DNA from: Saccharomyces mikatae IFO 1815
Taxonomy: Eukaryota > Ascomycota > Saccharomycetes > Saccharomycetales > Saccharomycetaceae
Length of the DNA stretch: 64,000 bases
Direction of reading: 5' to 3'
Assembly (NCBI RefSeq): GCF_947241705.1
Contig: NC_079269.1
Coordinates: forward strand, 620,001 to 684,000
Shown: one piece after another, positions 10,208 through 20,436 of the stretch
Position numbering within the stretch: the stretch's first letter is position 1
Layout: every line of letters starts with the position of its first letter
Made by a program: the position numbers and the translations under genes
Notes under the pieces: model-generated
The model's database searches: none
The model's input: the letters and a program-made list of their open reading frames with translations, nothing else
What the model was told of the DNA's origin: nothing

Positions 10208-10925
10208 TGTTGTAATATAAATCAACTATCATCTACTAACTAGTAGTCATATTACTAGTATATTATCATATACGGTGTTAGAAGATGTTGGAATAAGTGA
10301 TTACCACTATACATTTATTCATATAAATTGTTGTAGTTGATGACGAACATTCTTTAACATGATACTAATGATGTTGAGTAAATTAATACTAACATTCTTA
10401 TGGTGATACCAATTTAAATGGAGTAGGGAAATTCTAATTATAGAATTTCCTGCACTAATAAGATAAAGATCTATTAATTGTCCAGAACTTAGTATATAAG
10501 AAGATGAGTTAACACTAAATTCTTATCATCAACACTCTGATTTATGTCTGAACCTTTTGGTTTAATACAACCAATCAGCGTGTGTTTTATATACCTCTCT
10601 TATATAGATTAAGAAGGAACGACTATTCTTAATTATTACAACTTACTAAACTACTAATTATCAACAGAAGATGACGCAAATGATGAGATATAGTCATCTA
10701 AACTAGTGGAAGCTGAAACGCAAGGATTGATAATGTAATAGGATCAATGAATAAGAACATATAAAACGATGATAATAATGTTTATAGAATTGTGTAGAAT
10801 TGCAGATTCCCTTTTATGGATTCCTAAATCCCTGAGGAGAACTTCTAGTATATCTACATACTTAATATTATTGCCTTATAAAAAATGGAATCCCAAAAAT
10901 TACATCAAACTCCACTATTATCTCA
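10208..10925 (+). repeat. 5' LTR of the Ty2-type element (compound, 718 bp)
   Basis: It begins TGTTGTAATATAAATCAAC and ends TCTCA just before the primer-binding site. Without the nested 381-bp LTR and its 5-bp duplication the host LTR is 332 bp, the normal Ty1/Ty2 delta length. The delta TATA region (ACATATAAAACG) lies downstream of the nested copy. Confidence 0.93.
10286..10666 (+). repeat. Nested foreign LTR inside the 5' LTR (381 bp)
   Basis: This segment starts TGTTGGAATAAG and ends TATCAACA, so it has the TGTTG...CAACA termini of copia-type yeast LTRs. GAAGA flanks it on both sides (10281-10285 and 10667-10671), a 5-bp target duplication. It carries its own TATA-like TATATAAG. Size and ends suggest a Ty4/Tsu4-like LTR, but I cannot confirm the family without a search. 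Confidence 0.85.
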
Positions 10926-10935
10926 TGGTAGCGCC
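10926..10935 (+). other. Primer-binding site of the Ty2-type element
   Basis: TGGTAGCGCC follows the LTR directly and is the standard 10-base complement of the 3' end of initiator tRNA-Met used by Ty1 and Ty2. Confidence 0.9.
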
Positions 10936-11798
10936 TATGCTTCGGTTACTTCTAAGGAAGTTCCATCAAAATCAACATCCTGAAACGTCTCAAGCTGAAA
11001 CAAAGGTGAGAAATCACGTCTTACCACCACACACTTTAACATCAGAAGAAAACTTTTCTACATGGGTCAAATTTTACATCAGATTTTTGAAAAATTCTAA
11101 TCTCGGTGACATCATTCCAAATGACCAGGGTGAAATAAAAAGACAAATGACTTATGAAGAACATGCGTATATTTACAATACCTTCCAAACATTTGCCCCA
11201 TTTCATTTATTACCAACATGGGTAAGACAAATTTTAGAAATTAATTATGCTGATATCCTTACAGTCCTTTGTAAAAGTGTGGTCAAAATGCAGACTAGCA
11301 ATCAAGAATTAAAAGACTGGATAGCTCTCGCCAACCTTGAGTACAACGGAAGTACATCTGCTGATGCATTTGAGATTACAGTCAGCACGATTATTCAAAG
11401 GCTAAAAGAAAACAATATCAATGTTAGCGACAGATTGGGCTGTCAACTAATACTTAAAGGTCTATCCGGTGACTACAAATACCTACGTAATCAATATCGT
11501 ACCAAAACGAACATGAAACTTTCCCAATTATTCGCTGAAATTCAATTAATATATGACGATAATAAAATCATGAATCTAAATAAACCGGCCCAATCCAAAC
11601 AACACAGCGAATACAGAAATGTTTCTCGCACATCTCCAAACACGACTAACACGAAGGTTACAACTCGCAATTATCATACAACAAATAATTCAAAACCAAG
11701 AGCAGCAAAAGCTCACAATATTGCTACATCGAGTAAATTCTCAAGGATGAACAATGATTACATTAATGAATCAACCGTTTCATCACAACACTTAAGCG

Positions 11799-14700
11799 AT
11801 GACAACGAACTTAGTCTTAGGCCAGCAAGAGAAAAAATCTAAGACAACTCACACAATAGACTCGAATGATGAACTACCTGATCACCTTCTTATTGACTCA
11901 GGAGCTTCACAAACGCTTGTCAGATCAGCCCATTATCTACACCATGCAACACCCAATTCTGAAATAAACATAGTCGATGCTCAAAAACAAGACATTCCTA
12001 TAAATGCCATTGGTAATCTTCACTTCAACTTTAAGAACGGAACCAAAACATCAATAAAAGCACTGCACACACCAAACATAGCCTATGATCTATTAAGTTT
12101 GAGTGAGCTGGCTAACCAAGATATTACTGCCTGCTTTACCAGAAACACTTTAGAAAGATCGGATGGTACAGTACTAGCCCCCATAGTCAAACATGGAGAC
12201 TTTTACTGGTTATCTAAAAAATACCTAATCCCTTCACAAATTTCAAAGCTAACAATAAACAACGTCAATAACAGCAAAAGCGTAAATAAATATCCATATC
12301 CGTTAATACATCGAATGCTTGGACATGCTAACGTCCAAAGTATTCAGAAGTCTCTTAAGAAAAATGCAGTTACGTATTTAAAAGAATCGGATATTGAATG
12401 GTCTAACGCTAGTACATATCAATGTCCCGACTGTCTAATCGGCAAAAGCACGAAACATAGACATGTCAAAGGATCACGACTAAAGTACCAAGAATCATAT
12501 GAGCCTTTTCAGTACTTACATACCGATATATTTGGTCCTGTTCATCACTTACCGAAAAGTGCTCCTTCTTACTTTATATCGTTTACAGATGAGAAAACAA
12601 GATTCCAATGGGTCTACCCATTACATGACCGTCGTGAAGAATCTATCCTCAATGTTTTTACATCGTTATTAGCATTTATTAAGAACCAATTCAATGCTCG
12701 AGTTCTAGTTATCCAGATGGATCGTGGTTCCGAGTACACGAACAAAACTCTTCATAAGTTCTTTACGAACAGAGGCATTACTGCTTGCTATACAACCACG
12801 GCAGATTCTAGAGCACACGGTGTCGCTGAAAGATTAAATCGTACTTTATTAAATGATTGTCGTACACTACTTCATTGTAGTGGTCTACCAAATCATCTAT
12901 GGTTCTCAGCAGTCGAATTTTCTACTATAATAAGAAATTCATTAGTCTCACCAAAAAACGATAAATCTGCACGACAACATGCAGGTTTAGCTGGACTGGA
13001 CATTACTACTATACTACCTTTCGGTCAACCAGTTATAGTTAACAACCATAATCCCGACTCGAAAATACATCCTCGTGGCATTCCAGGTTACGCCTTACAT
13101 CCATCTCGGAACTCTTATGGCTATATTATCTATCTTCCGTCCTTAAAAAAGACAGTAGATACTACCAATTACGTTATATTACAAGACAAGCAATCTAAAT
13201 TGGACCAATTCAACTACGATACACTCACCTTTGATGATGATCTCAATCGTTTAACAGCCCATAGCCAATCCTTTATCGAGCAAAGTGAAACAGAGCAGTC
13301 ATATGATCAAAATGAAGAATCTGATCATGACTATCAATCGGAGATTGAAATAAACTCTGATCCTCTAATGAACGATTTCTCGTCCCAGTCAACGAACCAT
13401 TTACAATTAGACCACAAACCAGTCCAAAAGGTACGCGCACCAAAGGAAGTTGATGCTGACATATCTGAATACAATATTCTTCCATTCCCTACACGATCTC
13501 GGACACCCCATATCATCAATAAAGAGAGTACCGAAATGGGTGGTACCATTGAATCAGATATCACTTCACCTAGACACTCGTCTACGTTCACTGCACGAAA
13601 CCAAAATCTACCTGGTAGTCCCAATGATATGATTGATTTGACTTCACAGGATAGAGTTAATTCTGGACTTGAAAACATCCAAACTACCCGTTTGGGTGGT
13701 ACGGAGAAACCATATCTTCAACAAAATAGTGATACAAATATCAAATACAGGACTACAAAAGGTACGCCCTCAATAGATGACCCTCCGCCTGGCAGTAACT
13801 CTACTACTTCCACCATCTCTATTGAAACAAAGGCTGTATGTGATAATACACCCTCCATTGATACGGATCCGTCAGAATATAAATCTCCTGACCATGCGAC
13901 TCCTAATATAATCCCTGACAAATCCTCCAAAACTATTACGGCTGATTCTATTCTTGACGACCTCCCACTTCCTGACCTAACCCATGAATCTCATACGGAC
14001 ACTTCTGATGTTTCAAAAGATATTCCACACATACACTCTCGTCAGACTAATTCCAGTTTGGGTGGTATGGATGATCCTAATGATCTGACTACTACCAAAA
14101 GTAAGAAAAGGTCATTAGAAGATAATGAAACTGAAATTGAGGTATCCCGAGACACATGGAATAATAAGAATATGAGAAGTCTGGAACCACCAAGATCAAA
14201 GAAACGTATAAATCTAATTGCAGCAATAAAAGGAGTAAAATCAATCAAACCAGTTCGAACGACCTTAAGATATGATGAAGCAATCACATATAATAAAAAC
14301 AACAAAGAAAAGGACAGATATATTGAAGCTTATCATAAAGAAGTTAACCAACTGTTGAAAATGAACACTTGGGATACAGACAAATATTATGATAGAAATG
14401 ATATAGATCCTAAGAAAATAATAAACTCAATGTTTATATTTAACAAAAAACGTGATGGTACACACAAAGCTAGATTTGTTGCAAGAGGCGACATTCAACA
14501 CCCCGATACATATGAATCTGGTATGCAATCCAATACCGTACATCACTATGCACTGATGACGTCACTGTCAATCGCATTAGACAATGACTATTATATCACA
14601 CAGCTAGACATATCCTCTGCTTACTTATATGCTGATATCAAAGAAGAATTATACATAAGACCTCCACCACATTTAGGTTTGAATAATAAGTTACTACGTT

Positions 14701-15839
14701 TGAGAAAATCACTCTATGGTTTGAAACAAAGTGGTGCAAACTGGTATGAAACCATTAAATCATATTTAATAAATTGTTGTGAAATGCAAGAAGTTCGTGG
14801 ATGGTCATGTGTTTTTAGAAATAGTGAAGTCACAATATGTTTATTTGTTGACGATATGATTCTATTTAGCAAAGACTTAAATGCGAATAAGAAAATCATA
14901 GCAACACTGAAGAAACAATACGATACAAAGATTATAAATCTAGGTGAAAGTGATAACGAAATTCAATACGACATACTTGGATTAGAAATCAAATATCAAA
15001 GAAGTAAGTACATGAAATTAGGTATGGAAAAATCTTTGACAGAAAAATTACCCAAACTAAACGTTCATTTGAATCCAAAAGGAAAGAAACTTAGTGCTCC
15101 AGGTCAACCAGGTCTTTATATAGATCAGGATGAACTAGAAATAGACGAAGATGAATACAAAGAGAAAGTACATGAAATGCAAAAGTTGATTGGTCTAGCT
15201 TCATATGTTGGATATAAATTTAGGTTTGACTTACTATACTACATCAACACACTTGCACAACATATATTATTCCCCTCTAGGCAAGTTTTAGACATGACAT
15301 ATGAGTTGATACAATTCATGTGGGACACTAGAGATAAACAATTGATATGGCACAGAAACAAACCTACCAAGCCAGATAATAAATTAGTCGCAATAAGCGA
15401 TGCCTCATATGGTAACCAACCATATTACAAATCACAAGTTGGTAACATTTTCCTACTTAACGGAAAAGTGATTGGAGGAAAGTCGACAAAGGCTTCGTTA
15501 ACATGCACTTCAACTACAGAAGCAGAAATACACGCAGTAAGTGAAGCCATTCCACTATTGAATAACCTCAGTCACCTTGTGCAAGAACTTAACAAAAAAC
15601 CAATCATTAAAGGCTTACTTACCGATAGTAGATCAACGATCAGTATAATTAAGTCTACTAATGAAGAGAAATTTAGGAACAGATTTTTTGGCACAAAGGC
15701 AATGAGACTTAGAGATGAAGTATCAAGTAATAATTTATACATATACTACATCGAAACCAAGAAGAACATTGCTGATGTGATGACAAAACCCCTTCCGATA
15801 AAAACATTTAAAAGATTAACAAACAAATGGATTCATTAG
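11799..15839 (+). CDS. Ty2-type Pol polyprotein (protease, integrase, RT, RNase H)
   Basis: A reading frame of about 1346 codons looks whole and is normally reached by the +1 shift. In order it shows an aspartic protease ([12 protein letters not shown]), a zinc-binding HHCC integrase head (HRMLGH...CPDC), the integrase core (HTDIFGP), a divergent Ser/Thr/Asp-rich spacer, a reverse transcriptase with FVDDM, and an RNase H with [11 protein letters not shown] near the end. Order and residues match the Ty2 branch of the Ty1/copia group. Described as part of an old element copy. Confidence 0.9.
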   Translation: MTTNLVLGQQEKKSKTTHTIDSNDELPDHLLIDSGASQTLVRSAHYLHHATPNSEINIVDAQKQDIPINAIGNLHFNFKNGTKTSIKALHTPNIAYDLLSLSELANQDITACFTRNTLERSDGTVLAPIVKHGDFYWLSKKYLIPSQISKLTINNVNNSKSVNKYPYPLIHRMLGHANVQSIQKSLKKNAVTYLKESDIEWSNASTYQCPDCLIGKSTKHRHVKGSRLKYQESYEPFQYLHTDIFGPVHHLPKSAPSYFISFTDEKTRFQWVYPLHDRREESILNVFTSLLAFIKNQFNARVLVIQMDRGSEYTNKTLHKFFTNRGITACYTTTADSRAHGVAERLNRTLLNDCRTLLHCSGLPNHLWFSAVEFSTIIRNSLVSPKNDKSARQHAGLAGLDITTILPFGQPVIVNNHNPDSKIHPRGIPGYALHPSRNSYGYIIYLPSLKKTVDTTNYVILQDKQSKLDQFNYDTLTFDDDLNRLTAHSQSFIEQSETEQSYDQNEESDHDYQSEIEINSDPLMNDFSSQSTNHLQLDHKPVQKVRAPKEVDADISEYNILPFPTRSRTPHIINKESTEMGGTIESDITSPRHSSTFTARNQNLPGSPNDMIDLTSQDRVNSGLENIQTTRLGGTEKPYLQQNSDTNIKYRTTKGTPSIDDPPPGSNSTTSTISIETKAVCDNTPSIDTDPSEYKSPDHATPNIIPDKSSKTITADSILDDLPLPDLTHESHTDTSDVSKDIPHIHSRQTNSSLGGMDDPNDLTTTKSKKRSLEDNETEIEVSRDTWNNKNMRSLEPPRSKKRINLIAAIKGVKSIKPVRTTLRYDEAITYNKNNKEKDRYIEAYHKEVNQLLKMNTWDTDKYYDRNDIDPKKIINSMFIFNKKRDGTHKARFVARGDIQHPDTYESGMQSNTVHHYALMTSLSIALDNDYYITQLDISSAYLYADIKEELYIRPPPHLGLNNKLLRLRKSLYGLKQSGANWYETIKSYLINCCEMQEVRGWSCVFRNSEVTICLFVDDMILFSKDLNANKKIIATLKKQYDTKIINLGESDNEIQYDILGLEIKYQRSKYMKLGMEKSLTEKLPKLNVHLNPKGKKLSAPGQPGLYIDQDELEIDEDEYKEKVHEMQKLIGLASYVGYKFRFDLLYYINTLAQHILFPSRQVLDMTYELIQFMWDTRDKQLIWHRNKPTKPDNKLVAISDASYGNQPYYKSQVGNIFLLNGKVIGGKSTKASLTCTSTTEAEIHAVSEAIPLLNNLSHLVQELNKKPIIKGLLTDSRSTISIIKSTNEEKFRNRFFGTKAMRLRDEVSSNNLYIYYIETKKNIADVMTKPLPIKTFKRLTNKWIH
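11816..11822 (+). promoter_or_regulatory. Ty1/Ty2-type +1 frameshift heptamer
   Basis: CTTAGGC lies inside the gag-pol overlap. It is the known slippery heptamer by which Ty1 and Ty2 ribosomes shift +1 into pol. Confidence 0.9.
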
Positions 15840-15850
15840 ACTTATTACAT

Positions 15851-15861
15851 TATGGGTGGTA
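15851..15861 (+). other. 3' polypurine tract of the Ty2-type element
   Basis: TATGGGTGGTA abuts the right LTR and is identical to the plus-strand priming tract known for Ty1 and Ty2. The core TGGGTGGTA recurs at 13537-13545, 13693-13701 and 14059-14067 within pol. Confidence 0.88.
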
Positions 15862-16579
15862 TGTTGTAATATAAATCAACTATCATCTACTAACTAGTAG
15901 TCATATTACTAGTATATTATCATATACGGTGTTAGAAGATGTTGGAATAAGTGATTACCACTATACATTTATTCATATAAATTGTTGTAGTTGATGACGA
16001 ACATTCTTTAACATGATACTAATGATGTTGAGTAAATTAATACTAACATTCTTATGGTGATACCAATTTAAATGGAGTAGGGAAATTCTAATTATAGAAT
16101 TTCCTGCACTAATAAGATAAAGATCTATTAATTGTCCAGAACTTAGTATATAAGAAGATGAGTTAACACTAAATTCTTATCATCAACACTCTGATTTATG
16201 TCTGAACCTTTTGGTTTAATACAACCAATCAGCGTGTGTTTTATATACCTCTCTTATATAGATTAAGAAGGAACGACTATTCTTAATTATTACAACTTAC
16301 TAAACTACTAATTATCAACAGAAGATGACGCAAATGATGAGATATAGTCATCTAAACTAGTGGAAGCTGAAACGCAAGGATTGATAATGTAATAGGATCA
16401 ATGAATAAGAACATATAAAACGATGATAATAATGTTTATAGAATTGTGTAGAATTGCAGATTCCCTTTTATGGATTCCTAAATCCCTGAGGAGAACTTCT
16501 AGTATATCTACATACTTAATATTATTGCCTTATAAAAAATGGAATCCCAACAATTACATCAAACTCCACTATTATCTCA
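15862..16579 (+). repeat. 3' LTR of the Ty2-type element (compound, 718 bp)
   Basis: This copy has the same length and organisation as the left LTR, including the nested copy and GAAGA duplications. I found one base difference between the two LTRs, near the right end. Confidence 0.93.
15940..16320 (+). repeat. Nested foreign LTR inside the 3' LTR (381 bp)
   Basis: It is identical by eye to the nested copy in the left LTR and occupies the same offset (78 bp in), with GAAGA on each side. Two copies at the same offset in both LTRs mean a single insertion that was then copied by reverse transcription. Confidence 0.85.
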
Positions 16580-16594
16580 ATATTTGAGATCTTC

Positions 16595-16941
16595 TGTTGT
16601 ATTACGGGCTCGAGTAATACCGGGATGTCTTGACAATCCTAATATACTATCTTAGGGAAGTAACTTATTGTCAAAACGACTTATCAACTTAATTCACGGG
16701 ATGTTACTTATCCTATATATTATATAAGATATGGTTTATACTAAATAGTGGAAGCGCGGAATCTCGGATCTAACTAATTGTTCAGGTATTTATACATTTG
16801 ATTAGTTCAGCTCGGAAAAGCAGAGTTTTACCTTATGTTGTTCAATCTGTTCGTTTCGTTATAAGATTGTTTCATATGTGTTTTATGAACGTTTAGAATG
16901 ATGTATTGTCATACTGACGTATCTCATCTTAAGATACAACA
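16595..16941 (-). repeat. Solo sigma LTR of Ty3 type
   Basis: The 347-bp segment runs TGTTGTATTACGGG... to ...AAGATACAACA and matches the Ty3 sigma LTR (about 340 bp) read on the reverse strand, including CGCGGAATCTCGGATC. The flanks TCTTC (16590-16594) and TTTTC (16942-16946) are a 5-bp duplication with one change, so it is older than the Ty2-type element. It ends 18 bp before tRNA-Asn, exactly where Ty3 integrates, at Pol III start sites. No Ty3 internal region is present. Confidence 0.93.
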
Positions 16942-16959
16942 TTTTCCAGTATTCCAAGT

Positions 16960-17033
16960 GACTCCATGGCCAAGTTGGTTAAGGCGTGCGACTGTTAATC
17001 GCAAGATCGTGAGTTCAACCCTCACTGGGGTCG
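16960..17033 (+). tRNA. tN(GUU): tRNA-Asn (anticodon GTT)
   Basis: The 74-nt gene begins GACTCCATGGCC and ends TGGGGTCG. The acceptor stem pairs GACTCCA with TGGGGTC, the anticodon loop reads CTGTTAA with GTT, and the T-arm GTTCAACCC is intact. There is no intron. S. cerevisiae carries tN(GUU) between the same protein genes. Confidence 0.97.
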
Positions 17034-17034
17034 A

Positions 17035-17041
17035 TTTTTTT
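17035..17041 (+). terminator. Pol III terminator of tRNA-Asn
   Basis: Seven T on the coding strand begin two bases past the tRNA 3' end. Confidence 0.85.
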
Positions 17042-17380
17042 GTTATCTGTTCGATCTTGCTCTTGTATAAAAGCAGTGAACAGTAAATACTTGAGTGTTG
17101 TAGCTTATAAAGGAAAGCAGCCTCTTGTACCTTTGATGCGTTATGAAACGCCGTTGCGTTTTCTTAAGTCGTTAGACGTCTCAACAGCGGGTGTAAATGT
17201 GCTTTTCTAAGCATAAATCCATCCGATCAAAATGCAGAGAACAGTGATTTAAAAAATAATATAAATGAAATACAATAGGGGTCGATTTATTTTTATCTTT
17301 GCCGAGCTTTTCATAAATAATGGATTATAAGAATATATAATGAGGATCACAAACATTTTGAATTGTGTTTTTCAAAAAAT
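17042..17380. other. Spacer between tRNA-Asn and the ATO2 3' end
   Basis: These 339 bp have AT-rich 3'-flank character. I see no gene, LTR fragment or defined site. Confidence 0.4.
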
Positions 17381-18229
17381 TTAAAAGAAAACTTTATCGT
17401 TGCTAGGTAACGCGAAGGGGTGAACCATAACGTACGAGTTTTGCCTTGTCGCAATACCTGCGTAAGCGTTATACCAGGCGATGAAGGCAACTATCACACC
17501 AAGAACACCTCCAGCTCTAGTAACTCCTGTCTCGCCTGTGAAATTCCCAATTGACAGGAGTAAAAAGGTAACAGCTAAGAGGAAGAATAAGGCAAAAAAC
17601 ATTACGGTTGACTTCATGGTGCAGACAGCAAGACCAAAAGTGAAAAGTGCCCATCCCAAAAGGTAAAATCCTAGTGCATTTCCAAGATCAGATTCTTTGT
17701 CTTTGTAGGCATCCAAAATGCCAAACCAAGGAATATAAATAGCACCAAAACTTAACCAAAATCCACCAAAGGAACAGAGTGCTGTACCACCAAAAGTGTT
17801 CTCTAAAGCGATTTCCCAGATACCAGCAATTAGTTGAACAAGGCCACCGTAAAACATGGCACATCCAACAACAACATTAGGAATAGTGATACCTTGAGCT
17901 CTTGCATTGAACATGGATAATACAAACGTAGTGAGGGCGAAACCAGAAAGACCTAGGGGAGCAGGATTGGCGAATTTATGGACAGGCGCAGGAGCTAAAC
18001 CTGGATTCAAAGTACCACCAAATGCCTCGACCAAATCATCCCTTAAAAATTTCTGGCGACCAATATAGATGTATTCGTTGTTTTTGCCCGCGGTATATAT
18101 TTTACAAAGGGACTCTTGCGAATGGCGACTGTGGTCCTTGTTTTCACAAATGAATTCACCCTCGGAAGAATCAAGCGCCTTAGGGTTTTCGAAAGCAGTG
18201 TTTCCGCTGCGTTGATCTCTGTCAGACAT
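17381..18229 (-). CDS. ATO2: Acetate/ammonium transporter family membrane protein Ato2
   Basis: The 282-residue product belongs to the GPR1/FUN34/YaaH (AceTr) family. A hydrophilic N-terminal tail (about 1-85) leads into the family signature NPAPLGL near residue 88, then six hydrophobic helices to about 265. In S. cerevisiae the protein sits in the plasma membrane and takes part in ammonia export and acetate uptake. The start MSDRDQRSGN corresponds to the S. cerevisiae start, and the length is the same. Confidence 0.95.
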   Translation of the reverse strand: MSDRDQRSGNTAFENPKALDSSEGEFICENKDHSRHSQESLCKIYTAGKNNEYIYIGRQKFLRDDLVEAFGGTLNPGLAPAPVHKFANPAPLGLSGFALTTFVLSMFNARAQGITIPNVVVGCAMFYGGLVQLIAGIWEIALENTFGGTALCSFGGFWLSFGAIYIPWFGILDAYKDKESDLGNALGFYLLGWALFTFGLAVCTMKSTVMFFALFFLLAVTFLLLSIGNFTGETGVTRAGGVLGVIVAFIAWYNAYAGIATRQNSYVMVHPFALPSNDKVFF

Positions 18230-18721
18230 GCCGTATTTTTCTATATCGTAGATGAATGATTCAATTGAACTATAGAGAGGTATATAGTTATTTAAAGCTA
18301 CTTCAGGCTGTAACTAAATCAGTAGGATGGTCCTACTGCTTTATATACTTCGCATGTTTAAAAATGATTTCAGTCATTTTCGGAGTACACAGCTGGTTGA
18401 GAATTAAATCCGCTGCAGTTGCTTATTATCTTCATAAATGAGGAGACTGTTGATGATCAATTGAAATTATTGCGGGGTGTATGCACGAACTGTTATTATT
18501 AATGTCATGTCGGCTGGTATCGAGATTCTCTGTCCGCTGCTACGCTGAAATGGAGCCGATCCAGCCGTGCCCGCTGTATCGTCTAATTGGTCGACGGACC
18601 CACTTTTACCGCCATGGTTGAAATGAAGGTTAGCCTGTCTGCATTGCGTTTCTATCTACTTAAAACACGAAAGATAAATTATACTACGTACTACGGTAGC
18701 CCTAAAGAATGTTAAGGAATT
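18230..18721 (-). promoter_or_regulatory. ATO2 upstream region / RPC34 3' flank
   Basis: This 492-bp spacer separates two reverse-strand genes. A reverse-strand CCAAT (ATTGG at about 18588-18592) is present. I see no gene and no other site that I trust. Confidence 0.35.
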
Positions 18722-19675
18722 TTAAATTGTCCATTCATCGAAATAGACCACTTCTTTGTCATGCTTGGAGGCGGGGAACATCTTGAAATAGTTAAATATG
18801 GAAAATTCTTCTTCATCCTCTGATGCTTGGTTTCCTGCCTCCATTTGACTCTCACCTTGGTTCATTTGTAAAATACTCTCCAAGGTTACTCTATAGCAGT
18901 CGTGTGTGACCTTTTCCAGTTTATCGTCGTACATCAGGACTTCACACAGAGACCTGATATTTGACGGTGTCAACTCGACATTGGCTACTTGGGCTGCTGT
19001 AATGAAATCCAAGATTTCCTGCGTAGTAGAATAGTTCTTTACATTTGGAGCATAAAAGACGTTCCTATTGGGTCCGTTTTCGAAATTCTTGAAGCCATTA
19101 GGAAAGGTGTTCTCTGATATGAACCTCCAGACAATAGTCAATAAACTATTGATGAATTCTATATCTAGTTCTCCATCTGTAAACCATGGCCCTCCTGTGA
19201 TGTCCACAGACGGTTGTAAACTGTATAGCATGTAGATCTTTCTTGTAGGAAACTTCACACTCTTGACACTCTTCACATATCTTTGAGATTCTAAACTCTT
19301 TAAACATTTCAGGACTACGTGCTGGTGGAGGTTGGTTCTTGCCTTGATAGTCTTGGACCATATCCCTTCTCTACCACTGGCTTCGATGTAAGAATATACT
19401 AATGCCTCTTCAGCTGACATGGTGGCTTTCTTTTGTGCCTCCGCTTCCAAAACACCCTGGAATTTTAATTCATCGTTTTGTTTTACTAATTTGATCAAAT
19501 TCTTATCTAGCAATTCCTGTACAATGGACATCAAGTCCGTTAATGATTCGATTCCCATCTGCTTTTGAAGTTCTTGTTGCGTAAATAATGCGCCTATACC
19601 TTTTGACATCATCTGGCTGTGTAGAGCTTTAGCATTGTCCGACAGGTGTAACCCATTTTCTATCATTCCACTCAT
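18722..19675 (-). CDS. RPC34: RNA polymerase III subunit C34
   Basis: The 317-residue product equals S. cerevisiae Rpc34. It has tandem winged-helix domains (about 10-160; EALVYSYIEASGREGIWSKTIK marks the second) and a C-terminal domain ending FDEWTI. C34 is part of the Pol III-specific C82/C34/C31 trimer and contacts Brf1 in TFIIIB during initiation. It is thus needed for the two tRNA genes nearby, though this linkage is only coincidental. Divergent from SWM2. Confidence 0.96.
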   Translation of the reverse strand: MSGMIENGLHLSDNAKALHSQMMSKGIGALFTQQELQKQMGIESLTDLMSIVQELLDKNLIKLVKQNDELKFQGVLEAEAQKKATMSAEEALVYSYIEASGREGIWSKTIKARTNLHQHVVLKCLKSLESQRYVKSVKSVKFPTRKIYMLYSLQPSVDITGGPWFTDGELDIEFINSLLTIVWRFISENTFPNGFKNFENGPNRNVFYAPNVKNYSTTQEILDFITAAQVANVELTPSNIRSLCEVLMYDDKLEKVTHDCYRVTLESILQMNQGESQMEAGNQASEDEEEFSIFNYFKMFPASKHDKEVVYFDEWTI

Positions 19676-20436
19676 ATTTGGGTTGTTTGTTGGTTCAGTG
19701 AGTTCCTCACTCGGTTGAAATCCTCTGTAATGATCTCATCTCATTTACACATCAAAGGATAGCCTGAAAATTTTTAATATAAAGGAATTTTTGAAGGAAA
19801 AAAAGTATCTGTGCGCGATGTCACTGCGAAAACAAACGTGAGACTGAAGAATCGCGATATAACATAGCTTTATTATATAGATACTTTCAAATAAAGACTT
19901 GTCGTTACGTTGAGAGATAAATGTGGGCAGGTCGTCCTGTGTGATGTAGTCAATATTGCGGACGTGCAGAAGTTATTATATAAGGCTGCTTTCTTTCTCC
20001 ATTGTTCGTATGTGGATAAAGTCTTGTAAATTCTGGTGTAATCGTAGAATTTTAATATTTAATCTTCAATCTCTTTACACGCTTTTCAAACTATAAATGT
20101 CCAGTCGAATATACTATAATAACCATGTTTTTTTTTTAGATACTATATTAGAATAAATAATAACTAAAAATAAAAAAAAGAGTACCTGAAGAAAGCAAAC
20201 AGAGTGAGAAAAATGAAAAGAGGCTTCTTTTGTTATGCATGCTATTCATATTTAAAATAGCAACCGGTGGTATCTAAAATAATATTTGATTGATCACTAC
20301 TTTTCTTGAAGAAAAACGGTTACTAATTTGAAGAAATAATAATCAAATTTATTGCTTGAAAAAGGAAAAAATTCATTGATATCTTGAGAAATCAAAAGAC
20401 ACTAACTAGGTAAGGAAGAAGAGAAAACCTCCTTGG
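19676..20436. other. Divergent RPC34/SWM2 intergenic region
   Basis: A long gap of 761 bp. It has AT-rich stretches and homopolymer runs (T10 near 20129-20138, A8 near 20171-20178) but no motif I can assign with confidence, no tRNA and no recognisable snoRNA. Confidence 0.35.

Larger units (their letters stand above)
10885..11842 (+). pseudogene. Ty2-type gag region (not whole)
   Basis: The region starts at the usual Ty2 gag ATG beside the LTR end and runs to the gag-pol overlap. Capsid residues such as [14 protein letters not shown] and the basic C-terminal section ([13 protein letters not shown]) are typical of Ty2 Gag and differ clearly from Ty1. It is shorter than the family's roughly 438 residues and is treated as a fossil. 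Confidence 0.8.
10208..16579 (+). mobile_element. Ty2-type LTR retrotransposon (copia group) with compound LTRs
   Basis: A 6.37-kb element bounded by two 718-bp LTRs that differ at one position I could find, so the insertion is recent. A primer-binding site for initiator tRNA-Met (TGGTAGCGCC) lies at 10926-10935 and the 3' polypurine tract at 15851-15861. The Gag (for example [18 protein letters not shown]) and Pol residues match Ty2 rather than Ty1. The gag part does not look whole, so I treat the copy as broken, with about one or two breaks; pol looks whole. Each LTR carries a nested foreign LTR. It sits 115 bp upstream of tRNA-Pro. GAGAT precedes the element (10203-10207), and GAGAT also occurs at 16586-16590, six bases after the right LTR end. 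Confidence 0.93.

Noticed and set aside
16898-17086. 62-codon forward frame across the sigma LTR end and tRNA-Asn
   Set aside because: It is an artefact of reading through the LTR and the tRNA gene.
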